Below are positions 1 through 7,988 of a stretch of 22,938 bases of DNA, piece after piece (the first letter of the stretch is position 1; the number at the start of each line of letters is the position of its first letter). The DNA is from Chara braunii (lineage: Eukaryota; Streptophyta; Charophyceae; Charales; Characeae). The notes under the pieces were generated by a model. That model worked only from the letters and a program-made list of their open reading frames with translations, did not search any database and was not told the DNA's origin. Made by a program: the position numbers and the translations under genes. The stretch lies in the NCBI GenBank assembly GCA_003427395.1, contig BFEA01000664.1, forward strand, positions 410,605 through 433,542. The letters run 5' to 3'.

Positions 1-58
<58 letters not shown>
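1..58. repeat. (AG)n microsatellite
   Basis: Twenty-nine uninterrupted AG units open the window, so the true left edge of the array lies outside it. The next 60 bases stay purine-rich (GAGAGAG and GGAGAG words) and look like decayed array. Confidence 0.97.
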
Positions 59-60
<2 letters not shown>

Positions 61-419
61 GTTCAAGTGAGGAGAGAGAGTGATACAAGTGGAGAGAGAC
101 ACCAAGGCAGAGTTAAAGAGAGGAGAGTGCTTAAATACGTGAGTGAGAGTGACGACCTGGTGGCCATAGCTGCCTGTACTATGAGCTTGGAGCTCTAACA
201 CTTTGTGGTTGCGAAATAATAGTTTGGAACTTTCAGCTGATATCAATCTCGTTGTTCTGCTGTTGAGTGTTTCTGTGTGAACATCGTTGACATGCGTGAT
301 TGCGAGTGGAGTTGAATTTGAGTCCGATCATTGCAGTTTTCTGTTTTTAGTACTTTTTACAGGTTATGTTTTTCATACGTAATTGATTACTTGATGGCTG
401 GGCTCTCTTCGCTGTGCAG

Positions 420-505
420 GCATGAGAGTTGGAGCTAAGGCTGTGGAGGTCTTGCCAGCCTTGCAGAAGTCTGGAGCTGTGTGCTTCTACAGAGACTATC
501 CATCT
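420..505 (+). CDS. Candidate internal exon of an unidentified gene
   Basis: A short open stretch is preceded by a pyrimidine-containing acceptor-like sequence ending in CAG (417-419) and followed by GTGAGT (506-511), a perfect plant-type donor. Only one frame is open across the 86 bases. It reads MRVGAKAVEVLPALQKSGA (from 422) and continues VCFYRDYPS. The in-frame TGA at 392-394 lies upstream of the acceptor, and the frame stops at 557 if it is not spliced. I do not recognise the peptide, and no neighbouring exon could be tied to it. It could equally be a chance open frame. Confidence 0.25.
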
Positions 506-559
506 GTGAGTTCCCTTTCCCCTTTACTGTTTAGCAATATTACTGTGGTAAAATACTGA

Positions 560-1093
560 GTAATGGGCACATGCTTCACTGTACTAATTCCCATGGACTT
601 AGCTGCAATCAGACTCGACTTCAGACTCACTTCCCACATGCATACACAAGAACTGATGGCAAAACCAAACTCGTCAACTCAGAAGCAACAACGAACTTGC
701 ACTAAAACTCTGTTCAATACAACTGTACAACTCGCGGCTATGGCCGCTGAACATTGTCACAACCACCAGCCTCTCTCTCCCTCATGCACGCACGTACGAG
801 GATCACCCTGAATGTCCACGCTGCACAGACACACTCTGTACACCCTGTCTACACCAACAGCTGGGTGGCTATGGCGGCCGTCGTCTTCCTCCTCCTAGCT
901 ATGGCCGCCAGTGTCTCTCTCACTGGTTCGCTATGGCCGCTTGTCTTCTTCACAGCCCACTTCCTCTTCCGGCACCTGCAGACCTCCACGCACAAGATAC
1001 CAAGGCAGCTCTTCAGCATGGCACACAGGAGAATGAATGAATGGCTGGACACTGCCTGTTAATTTATACTTCTTCAGAGGTACCCGGGCCCTG
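560..1093. other. No supported gene; cluster of GCTATGGC octamers
   Basis: I see no recognisable protein or RNA here. The 102-codon frame at 754-1062 has no family features. The octamer GCTATGGC occurs four times within 200 bp (737, 868, 898, 930), usually extended to GCTATGGCCGC or GCTATGGCGGC. Confidence 0.5.
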
Positions 1094-1097
1094 CCTC

Positions 1098-1262
1098 AAA
1101 ACGTGTGGGCCTAGGCCAAAACGTGTGAGGCCTGGGTCTGGAAGTTTCCAAACCGCGTGGGCCTGGTAGGCTCAAACCGCGTGGAACTCCTTGGACCCAA
1201 ACGTGTACAGCAGCTGGGCCCCAAAACGCGTATTCTGGAATCTTCTCCAGAACGTGTGGGCC
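1098..1262. repeat. Degenerate ~25-bp minisatellite, AAACG(T/C)GTGGG core
   Basis: The core CG(T/C)GTG or CGCGTA recurs at 1102, 1122, 1154, 1178, 1202, 1227 and 1253, with spacings of 20, 32, 24, 24, 25 and 26 bp. Each copy is preceded by two to four A and often followed by GGCCT. Seven diverged units are visible. The ACGTGT core resembles plant G-box/ABRE sites, but nothing shows a regulatory role. Confidence 0.7.
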
Positions 1263-1450
1263 TCCCTGTTTCCTCACATGCAACCTCTACCCCTGGTACC
1301 TGCTGACTGGACTGGACTACAGGGTCCTACGGACTTCCAGAACCTACAGACCGACAAACAGACTCTAGGCCCTCTGTAAGCTCAGGTAGAGACTTCTAGA
1401 ACAGACATTCCTAAGCCTAACGGTAACAGACCTAACTCCTAATCTACAGA

Positions 1451-1590
1451 CCTAGGGATCGAATCTCACTCAGCACACAGGGTCAATGTACAAGGTACAG
1501 GGTAGGTCTAGGGATCGAATCTCACTCAGCACACTGGGTCAATGTACAGGGTTTGGGCACAGGTCTAGGGATCGAATCTCTGTGTCTGCA
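1451..1590. repeat. 56/57-bp tandem repeat, about 2.4 units
   Basis: CTAGGGATCGAATCTC starts at 1452, 1508 and 1565. The first two units continue with CACTCAGCACAC, one variable base and GGGTCAATGTAC. The third unit diverges after CTAGGGATCGAATCTC. Confidence 0.9.
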
Positions 1591-1846
1591 AATGTCGGGT
1601 CTACTGGGTGAAACCATTTCATAGCACAGCGAGGAAATCAAATTCTTGGTGGAAATCATCAACTTTATAACGTGTTAATAACAGCTCACGCTTTCTTAAT
1701 GATCTGTGCTCCACTGTTGCTTCACTGCGGTTACAGTCAATGCTGTTAAGTGCGCCGATTTTGACTTTTCGTGGAGGATGTAGTTTGAGCTACGACATTG
1801 TTCATGCTAAAACGGCGGACACAGTGGGCGGGGTGGGGGAGGGGGG
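1591..1846. other. No feature seen
   Basis: This is unremarkable AT-balanced sequence with no repeat, open frame of interest or RNA gene that I can support. Confidence 0.4.
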
Positions 1847-1860
1847 GAGAGAGAGGGAGA

Positions 1861-1928
<68 letters not shown>
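1847..1928. repeat. (GA)n microsatellite
   Basis: A G-rich imperfect lead-in runs into uninterrupted GA dinucleotides at about 1865-1928. The open frames it creates (poly Arg-Glu on plus, poly Ser-Leu on minus) are repeat artefacts. Confidence 0.97.
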
Positions 1929-1933
<5 letters not shown>

Positions 1934-1984
1934 TTGCAGATTTACAGTCTCTGTCTGTTGAGCACGCTGACGGGTAAGGAAAAG

Positions 1985-2532
1985 GAATTGTGTTTGAGAC
2001 TAAGCTGGTCCCCGGATGGACCGGGGTCCTCCCGGTTGGACTGGCCGGTGGACCGTGCCGGTTCCCTCCCGGTCCGGCACATTTTCGCTGGGGGTTGAAT
2101 TTTTTTTTCGGCGGCGCGGGGGTGTGCGGGAGGCCTTTTGGAGGCAGGCCGTGCCCCACAATTCCGAAACCGGGTCCCATAGGCCTGTTTCCTGTGAGGC
2201 CAAAAAGCGGTCGATCTTGGCCGCCGATCATCGCAGATCAGCGGCAAAGATCGGCCACTTTTTTAACCCGTTTGGGCGGGAATCGCGCAGCGGTGCAAGC
2301 GCACGGCGGGGGAAAATGCATCGCTTGTCCAACCCCTGTTCACCTCTTGCAGACGACGATGCCCCTCCGTGCGTTGCGCTCTCCCCCGCCATCGCCACGA
2401 ACATCAACCTGCGCTACCCAGCCTCGCCATCAAGCACCCTGCCAGCCATCAACTGCCAGCCAGCCTCACCATCAAGCCCCTCGCCGACAAGCCACACCAG
2501 TGCCCTTTGTGAAGAAGGTTTGTGGCCCCCTG
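1985..2532. other. GC-rich segment with a CCGG-dense island at 2005-2085
   Basis: About seven CCGG tetramers lie within 80 bp, including CCCGGTTGGACTGGCC at 2031-2046, which nearly recurs at 3612-3629. The rest is GC-rich with proline/serine-rich open frames on plus that resemble no family I know. It may be remnant LTR or other repeat sequence. Confidence 0.45.
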
Positions 2533-3369
2533 ACTTGCTTCTTCTTCTTCTTCTTCTTCTTCTTCTTCTCCTTCTTCTTCTTCTTCGTCGTCCTTTTCTT
2601 CTTTCTACTTCTTCTTCTTCTTCGTTCTCTTTCTTCGATGTCTGCTCATCTTCGTCTCCTTCTTCTTCTTCTCCCGCTCGTCGTCTTCTTCTCTTCTTCG
2701 ACTCCTGGTCTGGTTATCTTCTCCTCCTCCTCCTCCTCTTCTTCTTATTCTTCGACTTCTTTCACTCCTCTTCTGTTCCTCCCTTCCTCCTCTTCTTTGT
2801 CTCCTCCCTCCTCTCTTCTTCCTCCCCTCTTCCTCTTTGTCTGCTTTGTCCTCTCCCCTCCTTTTATCCTGTCTCTTATACACATCTAGATGTGTATAAG
2901 AGATAGTCTGTTCCCTCCCACGACGACCCCGCTGGTCGTCCATCATCCTCAACCCCCCCCCCAGCGATCTTCTCTTCCTTTCTTCTTCTTCTCCTTCTTT
3001 ACTTCTCCTCCTCCTTTTGTTCTTCCTCTTCCGTTGTTTTCTTTCAAGTTCTTCTTTTCTTTCTCTTCTTCTTCTTGTGCTTTTTCCACTTTCTTCTCCT
3101 TCTCCTTCTCATCCTCCCGTGCTTCTTGTTCTTCTTCCACTCCTCTCCTTCCGATCTTCATCTCCTCCTCCTCCTCCTCTTCTTCTTCTCCGCTTCTCAT
3201 CCTCTCTGTTAGCCATAGCCGTTTTTCTTTTTCTTTTTCACTCCCTCCTCCTCCTCCTCCTCCTTCTCTTCTTCTTCTTCTTCTTCTTCTTCTTCTTCTT
3301 CTTCTTCTTCTTCTTCTTCTTCCTCCTCCTCCTCCTCCTCCTCCTCCTCCTCCTCCTGCTCCTCATCTC
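2533..3369. repeat. Compound TTC/TCC polypyrimidine microsatellite, ~840 bp
   Basis: The plus strand is almost entirely C and T. Pure TTC runs lie at about 2538-2588 and 3267-3321, and pure TCC runs at 3241-3262 and 3321-3357. In any frame this encodes poly Ser/Leu/Phe/Pro (plus) or poly Glu/Arg/Lys (minus), which explains the long open frames here. The tract is interrupted at 2869-2906 by adaptor sequence, so its length and order are uncertain. Such mirror-repeat tracts can form triplex DNA. Confidence 0.95.
2869..2906. other. Nextera mate-pair junction adaptor (two Tn5 mosaic ends), sequencing artefact
   Basis: Bases 2869-2887 are the exact 19-bp Tn5 mosaic end CTGTCTCTTATACACATCT. Bases 2888-2906 are its reverse complement with a single difference (T at 2904 where C is expected). 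Two mosaic ends head to head are the circularisation junction of a Nextera mate-pair library. This is not genomic sequence. Open frames crossing it give the peptides SYTHLDVYKRQ and MCIRDS, which recur as contaminants in protein databases. The flanking tracts may come from places kilobases apart. Confidence 0.96.
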
Positions 3370-3568
3370 TTAGCCATAGCCTTGTGGGCCTGCAAACCCT
3401 GAACGCAACACCCCCCTTACCACTCTCGACCTCGACCCCCCCCCACCCCCGCTGGCACACCCCTCAAAAAAATCTCCCAAGTTTTATTGTGGAATCAGAC
3501 AGATCTCAGCAACCGCAGTCCGATTCTGCGAAGAAAAAATAATAATAAAAGAAATTGGCCATTGTTTT
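3370..3568. other. No gene seen; C-rich then A-rich linker
   Basis: This begins with TAGCCATAGCC, followed by C homopolymer runs and an A-rich stretch (AATAATAATAAAAG near 3538). I see no coding sequence or RNA gene. Confidence 0.4.
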
Positions 3569-3660
3569 GGACCATCCGGTTTGCCGGTTGAACCCCCTTG
3601 GGCCGGTCCGGCCCCGGTTGGACTGGGCCAGTTCGACTGGCCGTTTGCCGGCCCAGCCCT
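3569..3660. repeat. Second CCGG-dense island
   Basis: About six to seven CCGG tetramers lie within 90 bp. CCCCGGTTGGACTGGGCC matches the island near 2031 in the same orientation, so the two probably descend from one repeat now lying on both sides of the pyrimidine tract. Confidence 0.6.
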
Positions 3661-4143
3661 GGTTTGAGAGGGAGGAACTGCTACATGACTCACAAACATT
3701 CTTTTTGTATATATATATAAGAGTTCAAGGAAAAGAGGTCAGCACAGAATCAGCACAGAATTGGTAGACAATATCTCCTCCATTCTGTATTATTACTATA
3801 TACTATACTTTGTATGTCTTTGTGTATGACATCTGTAGAGCATGCTATAAATTTGTACAGCCGTCAAGAAATAAAAGCATGTAATCAACTTAATACTATG
3901 CTGGGCCGTCGCCCGGCCAGGCACACCCGACCCAGTTTGGCAGAGGGGGGATCGCCTGGTGAAACCAGATGGGTCAACAGAGGCAAGGATCCCCCCCCGA
4001 AAAAACGAATTCAAGGTCAGGACTGCGCTTGGCCTAAGCAGTCAGAATCCGGTCTTAACTTCGATTTGGTGATACTATTAATTCATCCAGGGGGGTTGAG
4101 AGGGTTTAAAAGGGTAAATTTTGAACTCATGTTTTCTCATTTC
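3661..4143 (+). other. Possible LTR fragment: TATA box and poly(A) signal, then GC-rich tail
   Basis: TATATATATATAAG at about 3707-3720 is followed about 155 bases later by AATAAA (3870-3875), then by a GC-rich segment from 3901. TATA box, short transcribed stretch and poly(A) signal in this order is typical of an LTR in plus orientation. I could not define its ends or a target duplication. A fortuitous combination is possible. Confidence 0.3.
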
Positions 4144-4942
4144 TGCAAGGAAAATGAGCGATAGCGAATTCCAGAAAACCAAGCAGCATCATACACATGA
4201 AACCAGATAGTCGTGACCTCGAACCAAAAGCAGAATTGCAACTCGAGTTCCACCAAATAAGAGCACAGCAAAAGCTCACAAGTGACAATGTTGGAATAGT
4301 CTCATCATCATCAACGAAGAACCAATGTCGACTTCCTATCTGGCGGTCTGCGCCCAGACTACAAATGGCAGATCCTATCTAGCCTATCTACAATGTCGCT
4401 GGTGATGTCAACAGCTCCCCAAAGTACGAGCAGATCTCGGCCAATGCCATTCGCCTCAAGCACCAGGTATGTCTCTCTCATCACGCACAACCTCGATCCC
4501 CCACACAGATGCCACGTGCACCCAAGGACCACCATGCGCCCCATCCAGCACCTTGCAGGCCAGCTCGGCTATGGCTGCCTGCGTATCCCTTTCTTGCCCG
4601 TGAGCGGGTGGGCGCTTGCCTGCCAGTAGCGCACTATGTAGCAAGTTCCCGAATGCCAAATGCGGGGGCATGCACTTTCCTTAATGGAAGTGGCCTGCCC
4701 GCTGCGTGCAGCCTGTGTCTGGCCCATGTTGTGTCTCTGGCCCAGGGCCTGCCTCAGATACATCTGAAAAAGGCAGCCAGGGCCTGGGGCACTTTCAACC
4801 AACTGGCGCTGCGCAACTGCCTGAATTTTCCCAGTTGCGTGGTTTAGGCCTCTCGTCCTTGGTCGGGCCTGCCTTCACTTAGGGCGGCCGACATTGCTGG
4901 ACACAGGGCCCAGTAGGGCTCGTCGAGGCCTTGTGCCTCGCA
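4144..4942 (-). repeat. 3' LTR of element 1 (copy A)
   Basis: On plus it begins TGCAAGGAAAATGA and ends CCTCGCA, so the element strand starts TGCGAGG and ends CTTGCA with a TGC...GCA terminal inverted repeat. The left edge is shared with copies B (11151) and C (12132). The right edge is shared with copy C, and both are followed by the same polypurine tract. Relative to copies B and C it lacks about 124 bp near 4712 (a segment carrying GGCCCAGAAGCTT). A bulged hairpin lies at 4673-4692. Confidence 0.92.
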
Positions 4943-4953
4943 TTCCCTCCTCC
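4943..4953 (-). promoter_or_regulatory. Polypurine tract of element 1
   Basis: On the element strand GGAGGAGGGAA lies directly before the 3' LTR start TGCGAGG. The identical tract sits in the same place in element 2 (13125-13135). It is the expected primer site for plus-strand DNA synthesis. Confidence 0.88.
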
Positions 4954-5001
4954 ATACTTCGAGAGTCCTTTGAGACTTCGAGAGTCCTCTTAGAAGTTCC
5001 A

Positions 5002-5606
5002 TCATTCAATCTGGCACTTTCCTTTCTGCAGAGACTTCTCATACTGGGTGGCAACCTGCAGAGCGGTCTCCATCAGTTCCTCCGTTGTAAACCATCGGTC
5101 CTCCTTTGGATCAGTATGATGTCTGAACCGAACACGATACAGCAGTTTTGGCTTCGGGGGATGTCCCCTTCCTGTTGGTCTTGGAACTGGCGACTCTCTA
5201 TGATCCACGATGTCGTCGTTGTCGTTCTCTCCATCCATGGTTGGGGGGAGCATTGAGGGACTAGAGTGAAACTGATCAGTTTCTCTGAATGGTGCGAGCT
5301 TGGAGGCGTGAAAGACAGGGTAAGTGCGAAGGTGATGAGGGATCTGTATTACATATGATGGCCCGTCCGGATCATTCCCAACAACATCTAGAACCTCCCA
5401 GTGTCCAAAGTACTGTGGCATGAGCTTCCGGGAGATACCGTGCTCCTGGCGCAATTCAGAGGACTTAACCCAAACTCTATCTCCTACCTGAAATGTCGAT
5501 AAACGGCGGTGTTTGTTCTCAGATTCTATCATTACCGCCTGTGCTTTGTGCATCTGTTCCACCGCTTGCTGCATTAATTGCTCATATCGTTAGGCGAATT
5601 CTAATG
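5002..5606 (-). pseudogene. Integrase C-terminal domain and chromodomain, element 1
   Basis: The 190-codon frame at 5574-5002 starts with MQQAVEQMHKAQ, the helix after the missing catalytic core. It continues with the GPY/F-type module (GDRVWVKSSELRQ ... KLMPQYFGHWEVLDVVG, where element 2 has the commoner GPW). It ends with a divergent chromodomain: DDIVDHR, then YRVRFRHHTDPKEDRWF and TTEEL, matching the tyrosine-tryptophan-leucine pattern of chromodomains. In chromoviruses this tail steers integration to particular chromatin. Just upstream an in-frame TAA (in LEFA-stop-RYEQ) separates this piece from the deletion joint. The usual zinc-binding and DDE regions are absent. Confidence 0.88.
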
Positions 5607-6980
5607 TGCCAGGTGCAGCGTTTCAGCGCATCAGAGAGCGCTGGCTGGGTTCTCATCCACTTCAGGGTCTGATGATCAGTCCTGACGTAGAAGAACCTCC
5701 CAAGGAGGTAGTGCCTCCAGTGGGTTAGCGCTTTATAGATGCATGAGAGGGCATCTTTTTGGACATGTACTCGACTGGCCTCAACTTTGGCCCCTCCTGC
5801 TGCGCAAGCATGGCACCAATGCCATATTGGCTGGCATCCGTGGTTACTATGAATGGCTTGTCAGGATCAGGAAGTTTCAAGACCTCATGGTGTGTCAAGG
5901 AGTGCTTCAGATGTCTGAAAGCAGCCTCACACCTGTCTATCCACTCCCAAGGGGTGTCAAGGCGTGTCAGGTCCGTCAAAGGTGTGGCCACTATGCTATA
6001 GTTCTTCACAAAATTGCGGTAGTAGTCGGTCATCCCTAAGAAGGACCTCATCTCAGTCACAGATTGAGGATGCGGTCAATCACGAATGTTGGCCACCTTC
6101 TCGTCATCGGGCTTCAATTCCTCTGCGGAAATCCCATGACCCAGATACAAAATCCGGGTGTGTCCAAACTCACACTTCTCCCGATTGATCTTGAACTGGT
6201 GTTGCCGAAGGAGGCTAAGGACTAAATGGCCAACATGCTCCTTGACTGTCCTACTAAAGATAAGTATGTCATCGAGGTACACGATGACAAACTTGTCCAA
6301 GTAGTCATGAAAGATCCGGTTCATGGCATGCTGAAAGGTGCCAGGAGCATTGCAAAGGACGAAAGGCATCACCACAAACTCATACAGACCGTACCTGGTC
6401 TGAAAAGCGGTTTTGTGTTGATCCTCGAGCCGTATTGCAATCTGATGGTACCCGAACTTCAGATCTATCTTACTGAAGTACCGACACCCTTGCACTCGGT
6501 CCAACAAGTCATCGATGCGCGATAGGGGCTCTGCTTTTTTCACAGTGATGGCATTGAGGCCCCTATAGTCAATGCACATCCTCGAGGTCCCCCCCTTCTT
6601 TGGCACGAATAAGACAGGAGATCCGTAAGGGGAGACACTCGGCCGGATCCAACCCTTCTCTATGAGTTCCTTGAGTTGTTGGCGAAGCTCATCAAGCGCA
6701 GCTGGAGACATTTGATAGATCCTACCCTTCAGAATACTAGACCCTGGGATAATCTCTATCGTGTGGACGACCTCCCTCTCAACAACCCCTTTCGGCTCTT
6801 CAAATAGATCAGGGTACTTAGTGACCACTCCCTTTATCTCTGGAGACATTTTCACTGGCTCGCCCTCTGCAAAGACATAAACTAAGCACATACCCTCCTC
6901 CGGATTTTGCTTATAATAATTATAAAACGCGGTCGCACACATGCATCCGAAGGACTCGATCGGACTACCAGCTTTGCACT
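5607..6980 (-). pseudogene. Reverse transcriptase and RNase H, element 1
   Basis: The main frame runs from 7086 to 6076, but its first ~36 codons come from the foreign insert; element homology starts near CKAGSPIES. RT motifs are clear: RMCIDYRGLNAI, KIDLKFGYHQI (catalytic Asp), MPFVLCNAPGTFQ and YLDD (residues 270-273 of that frame). The normally invariant Gly of PFGL is Val here. An in-frame TGA at 6078-6076 follows NIRD, after which the frame continues with EMRSFLGMTDYYRNF. RNase H begins with the catalytic TTDASQYGIGAML, is frameshifted near 5725 and resumes as HYLLGRFFYVRTDHQTLKW. It ends at SDALKR, where the deletion joint lies. RT copies element RNA and RNase H removes the RNA strand. 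Confidence 0.93.
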
Positions 6981-6981
6981 T

Positions 6982-7378
6982 CTTCTTGTTAGAGCCTTCC
7001 GTAATTAACTCCAGGTAACCTAACGGTCGCCCACATACTTGCTCCATTGGCGCGCATATATTGAAGTAGCCAGCCTCCTTGAACATCTCTCATAATATGT
7101 TCTATACTTTAGAAAGCTAAATCTACATAAGGCGTATAATGCATTGCTAAAAAATTGCCTGTAATTATCTGGACTACCAAACAAATACCAGCAAGCGATC
7201 CAAAACCCCAACAATAGCTGAGATTGCTATGTGCCAGGACATTGAGGAAACCAGGCCACGAAGTGGCAACAACATCAGAAGCGCACTTCGTACGCAATTC
7301 AACCCAGAGAGCATACGGTGGAACCGGTGAACCATTCGAATCTCTTTTCGAATGGGGCAGAGGCCTCGTAGTACCTAC
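6982..7378 (-). other. 397-bp foreign insert in pol of element 1, flanked by CACTT
   Basis: Comparison with element 2, where protease runs uninterrupted into the RT linker (RLQKYKASS), places an insert between RLRK and CKAG in element 1. CACTT stands at both edges (6977-6981 and 7379-7383), as either a 5-bp target duplication or repair microhomology. The centre (7033-7228) is a mitochondrial cob fragment. The flanking parts (6982-7032 and 7229-7378) are unassigned. A perfect hairpin with 9-bp arms, CCATTCGAA and TTCGAATGG around a 6-base loop, lies at 7332-7355. Confidence 0.8.
7033..7228 (-). pseudogene. cob: Mitochondrial cytochrome b fragment (NUMT)
   Basis: The minus strand reads [38 protein letters not shown], stop, SIEHIMRDVQGGWLLQYMRA, NGASM. 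This is the first transmembrane part of cytochrome b, including the [13 protein letters not shown] and HIMRDV signatures, roughly residues 30-93 of the family. Cytochrome b is the haem-bearing core of mitochondrial complex III and is organelle-encoded in plants and algae. The copy has an in-frame TAA between F and S and a Trp-to-Cys change in SYWW, and it sits inside a nuclear retroelement, so it is a non-functional nuclear copy. Similarity stops abruptly on both sides, at exon ends or at repair breakpoints. Confidence 0.9.
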
Positions 7379-7988
7379 CACTTTCGCAATCTGGCAGTCC
7401 CCCCTCCGGGCGAAGTGTGTTTGACCAATTTTCGGTCCCAATCAAACTGGGGTTGTGCAACCGAAAGATAGTACATACCCAACAAGATGTCCATAGGGAG
7501 ATCATCGCTGACTAGGAACGAGACTGGATGTCTCAGTTCCCCTCCCGCGTACGGGAAACGACACTCTATGTCTTTGAGGTAGTCTGTGACTACTACGCGT
7601 TGTTTGTTTGCACAGGTCAACTGCACAGGTCCGCTCAGGCGCTGCACTTGCCCCTGTAAGTGCAGCCTCTCAACGCACGCACAACTGATAAAGTTCCTCG
7701 TTGAGCAAGCATCGTAAAAGGCCCTGGCCTTGTGGCCGCCTATATCTACCTCGCCGACAAACAACTCAACCTTAGGAGCCTTAGCCATGGCCGTCCAAGA
7801 AGGTAGCGGGTCCGATCTAGACCACTCCTCTTCTAGCTCCTCTAAGGACTCAAACACATTCATCGAACAAAGGATCGATTGTTCCGAATGTGTTTGCGGG
7901 ACGATAACAGAGTCAGTAGCTTGGCCCATCTCTCGAGATGGTGAGGGTGTGTCTACCACCTCGACCCTAGCAGGAACAACTACTATTC
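7375..7988 (-). pseudogene. Retropepsin-type aspartic protease, element 1
   Basis: The frame 7959-7375 (194 codons) carries VGEVDIGGHKARAFYDACST at residues 68-87, then RNFISCACVERL. It continues with the flap region and DILLGMYYL, the hydrophobic-Gly motif near residue 155, and ends [10 protein letters not shown]. The active-site triad D-(S/T)-G is altered to D83-A-C, so the enzyme should be inactive; element 2 has D-I-G-S-T in the same place. The frame links upstream to gag after a frameshift near 7960-7990 (RPVGIVVV precedes ARVEVVDTPSP). Downstream it is cut by the foreign insert. Confidence 0.87.

Noticed and set aside
754-1062. 102-codon plus frame with a hydrophobic centre
   Set aside because: No family resemblance, and it overlaps an equal antisense frame; the hydrophobic part comes from the GCTATGGC repeats.
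2869-2906. Genuine Tn5-like transposon end
   Set aside because: Two hyperactive mosaic ends head to head with nothing between them match the library junction, not a natural element.
2016-3402. Long plus-strand open frames (170-299 codons) rich in Ser, Leu, Phe and Pro
   Set aside because: They are translations of the TTC/TCC tract and run across the Tn5 adaptor.
2605-3460. Minus-strand Glu/Lys/Arg-rich open frames
   Set aside because: Same low-complexity tract read on the other strand; one contains the adaptor peptide SYTHLDVYKRQ.
4509-4847. Plus-strand frames inside LTR copy A and similarly at 11516-12106
   Set aside because: They lie antisense in LTRs, are not conserved in frame between copies A and B, and have no known domain.
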